In this document: positions 25,976 to 39,000 of the stretch, piece after piece | How the letters are laid out: each line of letters opens with the position of its first letter | Position numbering within the stretch: the stretch's first letter is position 1 | Assembly (NCBI GenBank): GCA_905250075.1 | Contig: CAJNOP010000219.1 | Location: 234,989 to 298,988 of the forward strand | Source: Rotaria sp. Silwood1 | Taxonomy: Eukaryota; Rotifera; Eurotatoria; Philodinida; Philodinidae | Direction: 5' to 3' | Length of the DNA stretch: 64,000 bases | Notes under the pieces: generated by a model | The model's database searches: none | Told to the model about the DNA's origin: nothing | Seen by the model: only the letters and a program-made list of their open reading frames with translations | Program-made: the position numbers and the translations under genes

Positions 25976-28900
25976 ATGTTTGGAACGGGTGCATTTAATC
26001 AAATTCCAATGGGTTTTCAATATCCTGGACAACAACAACAACCGCCACCAACATCCATCTATCCATCACAATATAATGGATATAATCGACAAATGCCATT
26101 ACCTTATCAACAAACTCCAATGTCACGTGGACAATCATTACCACGTGGACAATCATTACCAGCATCGATTAGACAAAATCAACCATCAAATAGACAGTTT
26201 CCACCATCGACTAGATTAAATCCACCATCTAATGGTGTTTATGTTTCAAAACCATCTCGACAATATGAACAATATCCTGTTGCAGTTCCAGTTCATCAGC
26301 ATGAATATCGTAATAATTATGCACCACCACCACCATCAAGTAAGTCTTTTATTTTTCTAATTTCTTATCTTAAATAAAAATTGCTTATTTACAATTTATT
26401 TAATCCTCTATTCATGATAGAATTCAAAAGAAGATTAGCGCCTTTGAATCATCTTAGTATTCGAAAAGAATATATAGATTATCGAAAAACGATTTGTTTG
26501 AGATGCGCATCTAGCAGAACGAAACTCTAGAAAAACATGATGCTATTTCGATATCTTCCCTTCTCTCTATAGTATGCATTTTTTATGTATGGCAGACGCG
26601 TATTTGACCTCTCAGCTTAGAAACGGATTGCTTTGTTCAAAAATCATTGGATATGATACAGAAAACTATTTTTTTTTTACTTCGAAACTATTCTGTGTTG
26701 TATATCATTCGATACAGTTTAATGCATTGATTTTGTATATACTATTGTTGTTGACTATATATTCTTTTTCTTTGAAAGACAGAAAAACCTATGTGCTTTG
26801 CAATAGTTTTAAGAGAGGATATAGGTAAATTACTCATTTTACGGTATTAGCCGATCGAATGATACTCTTCAAAAGTTAAATAAGTTTTCAATTTCTTTGA
26901 TGGCATTATAACAAAGTTATTTATACTATTGAATAGATTATACTTGGAAGTATATTTCTTTATATTTAAATCTTGAAAAAATAGAATCTTCATTTTTAGC
27001 CAAATGGCTGTATCTCCCCGTTGTGAAACCTACGTATATGTTCAAAAGAGATGTACGTGAGTGAAAGTTCAAATCGAGATTTGGGTGACCTTTTTCCTCT
27101 CTCCTTCACTCTAGACCTTAGTTATACAGATTAAAGATATTAAACGACATTGATAATAAGGCTTAGAAGGTTCTATTTTTGTGAATTTATTTAACCAATA
27201 CTAAATTTGATTAAAAGAAACCATATGAGTTCCGAATTTTAATCCTAAATGAGTTACACTAACGAATTTTTTTCAATAAAATTTAATTTATTGTTATATG
27301 TAAGATAAACATCATCATAAAAATCGAAATATTACTTCCAATGGTGTAATTGATCAATGTTTACCTCCAGATCAAGAAAAATCTCATAAAAAACATCCAA
27401 AAGAACCTAGTCAAAATCAATCACCTATATTAGAAAATCAGTCAAAACAAGATGAAATAACTCCTAATCAAGAAGAACAATATCAATCAATGGAAAATAC
27501 AACTCATGATAGTAAATCTCAAGATAATACAAATGATATGGATGAACAACAAAATAATAATTCTGAAGAAAAAAAAAATCGTAAATCACGTTCAAAAAAA
27601 AAACATCAACATGATCATTTAGAACATAATAATGGTGATAATACTCATATTCAACAACAAACAAATTTCTTAGGCGAATTACCACCACATTTAAAAGTAA
27701 ATATTAATTTTAAAATCAAAAAAGAAAAAAAAGTTTTTCTTTTTGTAAATCTTTATTTAGGTTCATCAACAACCACTTTATAATAGTTATAATCAAGTTT
27801 ATGAAGAATCTATTCTACGTGGTGATCTTTATCAAAAACAAGCTAAACGTTCAACACGTTTACCACCTGAAGCTAAACAAAAATTATTACCACATGAAGA
27901 TGATAAAAAAAATCCATATCCATTAGTTGGATATTTTCCACAATCTCATATTGATATTCAACCATTATTAAATCCTTATCAATCATATAATGTTCGATCG
28001 AATTTTTATGGTCAAACAGTTCCTTATAATTCACGTCAAGCATGGACAAATATGAATGGTATGAATATATCCGATGAACAAAAAATTGATAGTTTACGTA
28101 ATCATATACATACATTAGAACATGAATTACATAGATTACAAAAAAAATTATATAAAGCAACATTACAATATAATGAAACATCAAATAAACAAAATGATAA
28201 TAATCATAAACAACGACGATCAAAACGTGATATTATTCCATCACCAAGAGAAACACCTGTTATTGTTGAATTAAATAATATACATAATCAAAATGGTCAT
28301 GAACCATCATCATTATCAAAAAAAAAACGAAATCAAATTGAAAATGATCAAAATTTACAACAAGAACAAAATTTTATTCAACAACCAAATGAAATATTTG
28401 AACAAAATATAACATTAATCAATAATCCTGTACGTAATCAAAGTCCAAATAAAAAAGAAATTGATTCTAATGAACGGTAAAAAAAGAAAAGAAAAACACG
28501 AACTATTCAAAAGTTTATCATTTTATTTTGTTCTAGTACAAATTCAAATGATAATCCAATATTAGAAAATGAAGGTAAAATTTCATCAATAATTAAAAAT
28601 TCACGTGAAGAAACAGCTGCACGATTAGCACATGCAGCTGCAGCACATGTTAATGCTCGTCAACAATATCCACCACCTCCACCACCTAAACAACAAAATG
28701 GTATTTTACCAAAACAAGAACAACAACAAATTCGTGGTCAAGTTCAATTTTTACCTGTTAATGGTACTATTCATCAGTTAAATGATTCACAACAACGTAA
28801 TATGACAAATATAACTTATAATCCATCAAATAATAATGAAATATTAAATAATAAGAATAATAATGAAGCATATCCACATATGCGTACAGTTGAAAAAATT

Positions 28901-29167
28901 CTTGATGCATTTGAACGTGTTTATATGAAAGATCGAACATCAGCAATAACTCCAGTAAAAGTTAAATATATACCTGAACTACATGAGTCCAATTGGCCTG
29001 CTCAACGAAATAAAAATAATAATAATCAACATAGATCAGAAAGTCAAATTAGTCAAAGTTCATCATCATCAACTTGGTCAAATACATCAGATGAATTATC
29101 TTCAGGAGATCTTCAACAAATACAAGTAATTAACAGAAATGGAATGAAAAACTTTCGTTATCCTTGA
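25976..29167 (+). CDS. Low-complexity Q/N/P-rich protein, unknown function, 4 exons
   Basis: The exons 25976-26339, 27305-27696, 27761-28476 and 28537-29167 join in phase into about 700 aa. All introns are GT-AG. The first is 965 bases and the other two are 60 to 64. Exon 1 (residues 1-121) is rich in Pro, Gln, Tyr and Ser, with the near-duplicate SRGQSLPRGQSLP. Exon 2 is a charged Lys/Asn/Gln/Glu and His region. Residues about 350-395 are heptad-like and probably a coiled coil (SLRNHIHTLEHELHRLQKKL). Exon 4 has a short alanine-rich helix (ETAARLAHAAAAHV), a poly-Pro patch, and a more ordered segment near residues 610-640 (EKILDAFERVYMKDRTS). There is no signal peptide or membrane segment. 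I do not recognise the family. Composition suggests a scaffold or RNA/protein-condensate role, but that is a guess. The start is the first ATG of the open exon. Confidence 0.8.
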
Positions 29168-30646
29168 TATTTCCGATTCTCTAGTAATTTTGAGTAGAAA
29201 CCGCATTTTAAAATACGATTTGCCTTTCTGTGATCAAGAATGCAATAAAAATAAGACGAATTTCGTTGCTTCTCCCTCTTTATGTTCACTACTTTTCATA
29301 TTCCGAGAATGAAAGCAATTTCTGTACGAATTTTTATCTTTTGTCACCTTTAAAAAGTGCCGGTAGCTTTGATTTCGAGATCAGGATTAACACTTCTTTT
29401 CACTGAAAACAATATCTTATATGGTCGTGTAAAACTTGCGTCGGATGTCATATTGTTGCCACTCATGTGTTCTAAATATAGATTTGATTTCTACTAGACT
29501 ATCATGGCTGAGTAACGACGATGTTGACCATGTATCGAATAGGTATTGCCTTCAAACCTCAGTACCATCAGTCATAGAATGTCTCTATACCAGTTGAATT
29601 TTTGTATCAGATCGCTCATCCGATAGTCTGTTAACTGAAAGCGGATATTCTGACATTCTTCTTTCCGAATCCTATCAAAATCGTTTTCTTTTCGTTTTAG
29701 CCATGTTCAAAGAACAATTAACAAATATTCATCATCCAATTGACCGCGAGAATGGAAGTATATACGTAGGATATTCAAAAAATTTTCGAATTGATTTTAT
29801 TAAAAAATAATATGAATTGCTAATATATTAGTATTAATATTTGTGCATAGGTTCATCTAATCTTCTATCTATAGATATCATAAGTTTTACTGTATTCAAA
29901 AAGAAAATTTCTTGTTTTGTGAAAGATTATGTTTCATTCAATATTTATGATATGTACATTGTATAGTATTTGATATGATATTTAAAAAACATAATCAATA
30001 GTCTATTTTTCTTCCTTTGTTAAATAGACAAACTCATTTGAAATTCATAGTACATGAGAAAATGTTATTACAATAACTTGTCATTATACATTAGTAGATA
30101 TGAAGTAGCCATTGACCTAAACAAAAATCAAATATCTATGAAAGGAAGATTGTATGAACTATGCACACAGATATTAAGATGTATTCAATACTATATCTTC
30201 TTATATTTGATTAATATCAATTTCGAAAACTTTTTAAATATTCTATGTATATTACTTTGCCGTTATACTAATGTAGAGACAAACTGTTTGCTCTGAAAAA
30301 CAAAAATCATCGTAAAATAAATGCATTCTTCTTTCAATCTTATTTATTTATTGTTTCTTTATTTGATCTATTGTATAAAATAATAAAGTTAGTTTTTTTT
30401 TCTTTTCTTTTCTTTATTCTTCATAGTTTTTTCTCTTTTTTTTTTTCGTCAATAGTTTTAAAATTCATTTTTGTCTTTCTATTTAATCTCGTCTTTTTCT
30501 ATTATTTGTAAACTAGTATAAGTTCTTGAAATAGACTTTCATTTTATGTATTTAATCAATTAATTTATTATTTAGCTTATGATAATGATTGTTAGAAAAA
30601 AAAAAACCAAAAAAAAAAAATTTCAAATAGTCCTTGAAAATATAAT
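29168..30646. other. Intergenic, no gene seen
   Basis: Spacer between two convergent genes. It contains short open frames without coding character and T-rich tracts near 30390-30450. A minus-strand AATAAA (TTTATT at 30564-30569) lies about 80 bases beyond the stop of the next gene. Confidence 0.5.
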
Positions 30647-30883
30647 CTAAAGATGATTTCGTCGTTGTTTAATTGATTCCATAATTGCTTCTACTGCAGA
30701 TTGACGGCGACCATGTTTATTTAAATTATGATGACGAGGTACAAAATTGTTTCGTGATTTGACAAAAGGATCATGACGAGCTTTTGCAGGTTTGTTTTTA
30801 ATAACGTTGCTATTGGTATAACCAATTGAAGCAAATAAAACCAAACAAGAGAAGAGTACGGCAAGAATTGTTGTTAATTTCAT
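30647..30883 (-). CDS. Small secreted precursor, possibly neuropeptide-like
   Basis: A single exon encodes 78 aa. Residues 1-24 are a clear signal peptide: MKLTT, then a hydrophobic core, then polar residues. The rest is basic, rich in Lys, Arg, His and Asn, with no cysteine. It contains a GRR motif near residue 58 and a QRR near residue 74. GRR is a typical amidation/dibasic processing signal of peptide hormone precursors, so an amidated peptide ending before that glycine is possible. A short basic antimicrobial peptide is the alternative. There is a TATA box about 55 bases upstream and a poly(A) signal downstream, so this looks like a compact, well-expressed gene. No family is recognised. 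Confidence 0.72.
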   Translation of the reverse strand: MKLTTILAVLFSCLVLFASIGYTNSNVIKNKPAKARHDPFVKSRNNFVPRHHNLNKHGRRQSAVEAIMESIKQRRNHL

Positions 30884-30937
30884 TTCGATATTTTCTCTCT
30901 GATGGAATGAATGTATTTAGTTTTGACGAATTATCGA

Positions 30938-30947
30938 CTTTTATATA
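30938..30947 (-). promoter_or_regulatory. TATA box of the small secreted gene
   Basis: The minus strand reads TATATAAAAG here, 55 to 64 bases upstream of the ATG at 30883. This is a strong TATA-box match in a fitting position for a short 5' UTR. Confidence 0.7.
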
Positions 30948-33900
30948 GTAGAAGAAAAAGTAATATAAAATAGTCTTGTCTTATCATTATGACTTTTGAA
31001 GGTCATCATAAAAGAAATTAAAGTTTCTCAAGTGATTTTGTCTTATAGAGGATAATCTTGTTTCAAGTAAGTAATTTGAATGTTTATAGCTTAGATTTTA
31101 TTTGAGAATAAATTGTTTTAAAATACGTTTTGTCATAAAAATTTCTTTTTTTTTTTTTTATGAATGCAATTGGTAGCATTTTAAAAAAACAAAAACCATG
31201 ATAATCTGATATTTAATATATTCAACTTCTGTTATAAATGATATATAATCTATATGTTTAGTAAGCGGATATTAAAATTAATTTTTCTTTTTCAAAATTT
31301 ATTACATTTAGTTATAAACTATCGGATTTATTTATTAATAGCATTCCATACATTTGAAAGTGTACCACCGAACGAGGATCATAGTTTTCAAAAGTCAGTC
31401 TTCATGAACAGTTGATCGGCGATCTCAAATGGTAGTTTTTTCTTTTATTCTTAGTACAATATCTGTTCTCAGCGGAATTCATTTGATTAGATGAAGAAAT
31501 GTATAACGAGATTTATAGAAAAATATTTTATGTAGTAATTCGTAAATATAATTTTATCGTAGTTAACTGTTGACTATTTGTTTTGTTTGAATACACAAGA
31601 TTATCATATGACAGTTTTTGTATAACTGATGTACCTTAAGCGAAATGTCTGTTTCTTCATCCTATATGATACACACAGTTACAAGTTTACTCTTCAAATT
31701 TTCACGATGTAAATGGCTAAATATGAAACTATCGAAGGAATTATTCACATTTGTTATATCAATGAATAATACTTGAAAATATAATTTATAACTTCTATAT
31801 TAATGATTAATCTTTCATAAATTGTATTTAATTATTAGAGAAAATTGATAAAAATATTAAAGTTAAATTTTTATTGATTAGAGATTAAAACTATAAGAAT
31901 AATGGCGATTATCATAAATTAATACAAAAATAACTAGTTATTTATATAAAAAGATAATAGAGCTTATTGCAACTTTTACACACAGTTTCTTTTTTTTTCT
32001 TGATAAATAAGATGGAACGATGACATTATGATGATTCCATTCTTTACTCTGTTTTCTTTCAATCTCAGGCTTAATGATTATCAAGAAGACTTGCAAGTAA
32101 TGACAAACTGATGTATACGATCTTTTCCCATCGATCACTCCCTTAGTACAAAAATATAGCATCGACTAGAGCAAGAACTAAAAACATCAACGTAATTAAA
32201 TAGTCGCATTCAGTTTCTGTAGATCGCTCGACAGAATCTCACATTGATTTGAAGTTGCTTCAATCGACTGCTTAAATAATAATAATAATAAGAAAAACTT
32301 TCACAATGAATATTAACATTGCTGTAGCTTTTTTTTCGTTGTTTTTTAGCGTTTCAAAAAATAAGAAGTCTTATCTATGAATGACTCTCGTTGTTGTTTT
32401 TATATATGAAATATTTTGATTAACATGAGACTGAATGTAAAAAAGAACGATTTATATTTCAAAATGCCAATGCATGATCATCTCTATGATAATGATTCGA
32501 AGTGACTTAAAAAAATTTAATACAATAGTTCCGAAAGCTGTTTTTTTCTAAAATGATCTACAAGTTTTAAAATAACACATGAACTTTAAAAAGAACTTTA
32601 TCAATTAAAATATTTTGAACCTTGAAATAGAATTCAGATTTTTCTTTATTGCTATACACTTGAAAGACTATGTAGTAAGATTTCAAATGAATATATTAGT
32701 TTGAAACACTCGAAAATAGATCGAACTTTGTTATACAACTTTGAACATTTGAAGCTTGATCAAAATAAAAACGATAGTTTTTGAATTTTTATCGATTCTA
32801 AACACAGAGAAAATAATAAAAGATTTATGTAATGTTTGTCAGTTTTATATGCAGTCAACTCGATATTGAATGAGAATAGACAATAAAGAACAAATATTGT
32901 TCTCATCAAGGTTACACCATAATAAAAAAAAAAAACTACATTTATTTTCTAGTCAAAATTGTATTACAATTGTGGTATAAAATCGAATGAATTGATTTGT
33001 TCTTCAAAAACTTTTTTCTATTCATTTTTCTGTTCGATTTCGTCAATTTATGCAGAAAAGTGTTTGAAAAGTTGAATTTTTAAGCATCTATAGACTAAAT
33101 ATTTTTCACCCAGATTTTTTTCATGTCAAATTAGATTTAGTTTTTCTTAGAAAAATTGACTATGATTGGCTATCTAATTTATTAGAAGAGATGGTTGGCA
33201 TTCTTCCTTTTTTTTTCTTCTCTGATTTATTTCAAAACGAAATATATTTGTTCTTATTCAATTGGTACTATTTGTCATATATAGTTTTTGTAATTTAGAT
33301 TATAATGAAGAATAATGACCAATAAAGAAAGGTTCTGAAGAGGTGTGGCATTTTTCTCTTAATCTATTTTAGATCTCAATCGAGAAAGACCTATGTTTTT
33401 ATTACGTTTAGTTGAATTTTGTCAATATATGGATTAGTGGCGTAGCCAGAAAAAAGTTCTATGGAGGCTCAACCGATTTTTCTATAGCATTTAATTTTTT
33501 CTAAGGGAGAAGGGCTGCACTCACCCTTGTTCCCATCTAGATATACCATTAGTGTGGGTATAAGTAGAGAAAAGACCAACATCTTCTCACAACTACACTT
33601 CCTTTAATTTCAGACAAAAAGGGCCACTTTGTAGTACTCATCAACTTTAATCGCAAAATGATTCATCTATAGAGGGTCTCAACCCAGCCATCAGTTTCGC
33701 ACATGGTTTAGTTGCAACAGAGAAAGTTTCTTTTTCGAAAATTAAGCAGAATCTATGACTTGGAGTCAAACTCAAGAGTTGCTTCATTCTAGAACAATCA
33801 TCGCTAGTGTTTCCATTTCTGACTTAAAGTATATAATAGAAGAAGTTCATATATTGAATGTGAATTTATACTTTCTGAAATCGGTATGCTATACAGTAAT

Positions 33901-35983
33901 TTTTTAGCAATGCAAACTCCATATGAATATTAGCTGGACAAGGAACACGATATTATAGTATTTTGAATCAATGGAAGTCTTACAGCATCCTTATGAAAAA
34001 ATACACATAGCTTCAGATCAGCGATTCAGCAAGGAGAGTTACTATTCCCTGCTTCTTTTTTTGTCTGAAGCTTTCTGAAGGCCGTTAAAATCTTCACTGC
34101 CCAGCCGCTAGCGAAGTGGATGGTATTGCTGTCATTTATACATGTGGGTCTTCTTTTCATTGACACTCACTCATTTTCACATCCTAAATTATAATTAAGA
34201 GAGTTTTATTGTAAGAAGTAGCAATATCCAATGTGTATTTCAAGATTCTTTATGCGCAATATCATTTGAATCCATTGGTATTACTGTCATACAGGAAATA
34301 TCAGTAAGATTTTTGCATATATAAGTTCGTTAATGGCATGTTCTTCCAGATTAACGTCTGCAGCAATAGCAACAAAACTCGTAGCAGAGCCTATTCAAGA
34401 GAAAAATTCATAGTTATAGAGTACATGTCGATAAAAATTTCATGTACGCACATAATAGAAATGATACAAGGATGCGAGTCGCTGGTACTATGATCACCTT
34501 GCAATGCCTTAGTAAAACTTTTCCTCGATGGATGCATTGTCGACGCAAGTGTTGCATTAGATTGATTGATTTTTGTCGGTTCCATCATTCGAGTTTCTAA
34601 GAAAATAAAGAATGCAATAGAAACTTCAATGAAAATACTTTGAAGTAGAACCTATTTACATGAACAATCTTGATTATCGTCTTTTGAATTTCTAAAAACA
34701 AAGGCAAAATAATTATTTAGTGGCACAAATATATGAATTGATGAGTATTGACAATTTCGAAAACATTTGTTGTTCCATTTCAGTCATATTTCTGTTTAAG
34801 TTGAGTCTATAAATTTAAAATCATTGTTTTATTTTAATCTATAATTGTGGATGTGGATCTTCGAACAAATAAACACATACTTTTAAGGTAGTCACGTTGA
34901 CAATCTTTAATACTGTTCGAGTTGAAGAATAATTTTGAGTTTTTTACGTTTCTTTTATGGCGTTAATTTTTCAAATAAAGAAAAGGCATACCTTTCTTGG
35001 ATTTTACGAATTGATTTTGTTTTCATTCGAGAGAAATAGAACATTTGAAAACAATGGTAGTAAAAAAAAATGAAAAAGAACAAAATGAAGTTTTCTTTAT
35101 GGGCTTTAATAGACGAAGAAAGTGGATGTCGATTGTTTCAAAATTGTACGTGCAATAGAATAGTGTAATTATGATAAAAAGAATTAATTTAAATAAACGA
35201 ATACGAAAAGAACTTTCTTGGAAAAAGAATGTATTTTTAAAGCAGTTCGATATCTTAAATGGAACACGTTTTTAATCGGTTCTTTTGTATTTTTAGTGGA
35301 AAAAAACGTGTTCGAATGCAACATTATGGAATTTTTGTTTTCATGAGTACTTTTGCTTTTCATAATGCGCCAATAATTTACCATTTTGTGGTTGCATGCA
35401 TACCTGATCAAAACTGATGTTAAATTTTTTCCCTGACATGTCTACAATTATTCTGAAACATATATAGTAGCCTCACATTGAAATATGTTCTCTGACCCCA
35501 ATTTTGTGGCAATCACACATACACAAACAGAATCTTTCAAGATCTTGACTACGGTACGATGTAACACGGTACTATATAGATGAACTTAATTTCGTTTTTT
35601 CTATTATGATGCATCAATTGACTTCTCAGTACTTTGATAAATTTGTACACATGACTCAAAGTGATTATTATTGACGCGCGGCAGTTTTAAACTATACAAT
35701 TTCTCCTTCTTTGAATGCTGGCTAAGCCTCATTAGTCTTTCCAAGTTCTTGGTTCGCAACCTATTGATACACTTTACTTATATTTCATTGATGATGATAA
35801 GCTGTAATTACTATTAGTCTAGGAAAAGCAATAATCGTTGCTTAGCCTACGCAAGATGTATTCAGCGAGGAAACTCTGCTCTATACTCACCATAATAAAT
35901 CTTAATTCCACAAAACTTTTTCTTTTTCTTTTTTCTTAAAGTCATAGGAAAATGTCATTTTGGTTTTCTCAATTATATTCGAA
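30948..35983. other. Intergenic region, 5 kb, no confirmed gene
   Basis: AT-rich spacer up to the Helitron. A probable degenerate hAT-type MITE end lies at 33435, and weak exon-like pieces on the minus strand lie near 34300-34700 (see findings). Otherwise there are only short chance frames. Confidence 0.5.
33435..33697. mobile_element. Probable degenerate hAT-type MITE
   Basis: It begins TAGTGGCGTAGCCAGAAAAAAGTTCTATGGAGGCTCAACC, the same family as 50498-50767. A weak inverted counterpart (GAGGGTCTCAACCCAGCCATCAG) ends near 33697. No target duplication was established. The left end is good but the right end is uncertain. Confidence 0.45.
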
Positions 35984-36081
35984 CTAGCGGAAATACCCGG
36001 CGTTGCCCGGGCAAATTTGATATTGCATCGTTGGCATAGTAGAACATTTAAAAAGAAGCTATCTACATTGAAAAACAGTTT

Positions 36082-39000
36082 TTATTGTAAAGCAGATTGA
36101 TACACAATGTTTTTAGTTTTCGCACGAGGAGCAAAAATATACAAATTCTTTCCAGTTCCAACTCTTGAACATGCGACGTAGAGTTGACCATGAGAAAAGC
36201 AAGGAGTCTCTAGGTTAATGCCAGCAACCTTAAGAGATTGTCCTTGAGCTTTGTTGATAGACATCGCAAAGCCGAGACGCACTGGAAATAGTAGACGTTT
36301 GAATTCAAAAGGCATATCTGTAGGAATGATGGGTATCCGCGGTATGAATACATCTTCTCCTTTTGCACAGCCTGTCAAGATTTTTGCTTTAATAACATGC
36401 AGCATTAGACGTTTGACACATAGTCTTGTACCATTGCATAATCTTGGTGCATCTAGATTCGTCAGAAGCATAATGGGAGAACCAACCTTGAGCACCAGGT
36501 TATGTGGCGGCATTTCAGAAGGCTCCAGTGAGTTGAGAAATTCAGTGGGATACTGTACTGTTTGCTTGATGTCCACAACTGTGTCAATTGACTTGTACGA
36601 TATCTCTTCTCCAGGCAACTGTTGTTGAATCTGTAAATTGATAGCATTTACGCTGTCGTTCTCCGGAGCAAGAATAGCACGTTCGCAGAGCCATTTATGA
36701 TCATTAAAATGGTGTCGAATATTTGGGAATACACTGGTTTTTAATACTTCGACTGACTCCACTATATTACAAAAGTTGTTTGGAATGCTGATGAGTCCAG
36801 TGATCGGATCAGCTGGTATTTTTTCATCGCCAAGAGTTAGTAGTTGTTCAGCAAACCGGCCAGCAAACACATCACCCTGCAAGTGAACTCGCATATTAGT
36901 TTTAAGTTTCAGTTTGCGTACATGTTCCCAGAGATAGAAAGCTTTCAAGCAAGCTTTAAGTTCATCAGCTATGGTGCCTCTTGGAATGACAGGTAGTGTT
37001 TGACGAAAATGACCTGCTAGAAGTACAACAACTCCACCCATAAGTGTTTGATTGCCTCGCAGGTCTTGAAGAGTTCGATCCAAGGCCTCTAACGCGCGTT
37101 TGTGAGACATCGTGCATTCATCCTATACAATCAATGCACACTCTTGTAAAACTGTAGCTTGATCTGTTCCTTTGCTAATATTGCAAAGGGAGCTTCTGAA
37201 TGTGAAAGATTAAGGGGCAGCTTGAGCGTTGAGTGAGCAGTACGACCACCATGAAGTAGTGTGGCAGCAATTCCAAAAGAAGCCATGGCAATTGCAATTT
37301 TCGATTGCTCTGGGAGTTTAGCTAAGAGTAAATTGATGACAAATGTCTTTCCAGTTCCACCTGGTGCATCAGGAAAAAAAATATTCCACCGGTTTTTTGA
37401 TTCACCAGATCTAAGATGGCATCATAGGCATATTTTTGTTCGCGCAAAAGTAGTGGCTCATTTACTGACACATATTTCTCCAGCGGCTTCACATCATAAC
37501 TTGTTTCTCTTAGCATTTCTCTGCTTAATCGATCGTCCAGATGTCGTCGAGGAGTTGGAAGGCCCAGCTGCTCGAGATTTTTATCAGACATCTCCAGAGT
37601 TTTGTCTTCGAGATAAATCAGTGCTTGGTTGAACATATCAGATGTGTAAACCAAATTCATTCCAGGATTTTGTCTGTGAGCTTGCATGAGAATGTCTTCA
37701 GCCAGACTTTCTTTGTAAGACTCCCACAACTGTCCCGGATTGGATGATCCGCAAGTGGTCAGCAAGATGGCAAACAAATTTCTTAATCTCGCAGGCGACT
37801 GAGCCGTAATAGCTTCTAACATCGTGGCATTCCAGTGTGCATCACCTTCAAGCAAGCCTCTAATTTGGCAAGCCTCACGAAATGTGGCGCAGATCCGACC
37901 ATTGACAGTTCTAAGATCTTCAAACGAAGTAGGACCTCTGACAGTGTGAAGTAAGAGCCTCAGAAAGAAGCATTCAAAATTGTTTGGATGTACAGTATAG
38001 ACACGGCCAAGAGCATCTGTTGCTCTAACACCGTTGCACCCAGGTACTGCAGCTCCTTGAATTCGGCGCTTGAATAATTTTTGTGATGCATTCCAAGTGT
38101 AATATTTTGGCACATCACAATATAATAGTGTTTTGGCGAAGTCATCTTGCTGGCAGAGTATGAAAAATGCAGTTAATGTAGTGTTTGGCGGTTTATTGAC
38201 TCTCTCATGTAAATTGTCTTTCGTAAAATAGACACGTTGACCATTTTCCAAGTGCACAGCCAAATGCATCACCGTACAGTGTCGCTCATGGATTGGAAAA
38301 TCCAGGATTCGCCAAACCGCTTCATTGCTACTAATGTATCTACCCATCAAGCAACGTTGAACTTCATCAATTGCTGTCCCATCTTTTTCTAAGCCAAACA
38401 CTGCCTGATCACTACCCTTATTAACATATTTGCAAATGTACTTGATTGACTTCACCGAATTGCAATACTCAACATTGATGTGAGCTTGAAAGATCCGAGA
38501 AAGTAATGGACAGTATGGAACAACCCATCTGTTGTCGATTTTAATATCAACTGTTCGAGAGGAATGTCCAATTCTCATCTTGATTTCAGCTTTGACGCCG
38601 CCATCTTCTGGGCTTCTTCTTCTATAGAGTAGATAGCCATCTTCTCCAGTTTGAGTTTGATCGAGGAAATTTCTTGGGTACTTGTTGGTACATTTGCCAT
38701 CCTTCATGCAGGAAGCGCCAGGATTGACATTACCGCAAGGACCATGTATTATGTTTTTCACTATTATTTTGAGCAGATCGGAATCTTGTTGAGGATCGGG
38801 CAGCTCTGCACTAATGATGCTGTCTATCTAATCTGGCTTAATTTTATCCTTCAGCCATATCAAGATATGTGCATGCGGCAGTCCTCTCTTTTGCCATTCG
38901 ATGGAGTACATCCAACATCGAGTTGCTCCAAATACACGACCCTTGGCAATAGTATCCATTAGCTTAATGAGCTTTTGTCTAAACATCCTTGCTGTCAAAT

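Noticed and set aside
26574-26828. 84-aa frame inside intron 1 of the low-complexity gene
   Set aside because: No splice-site support, no composition match with neighbouring exons.
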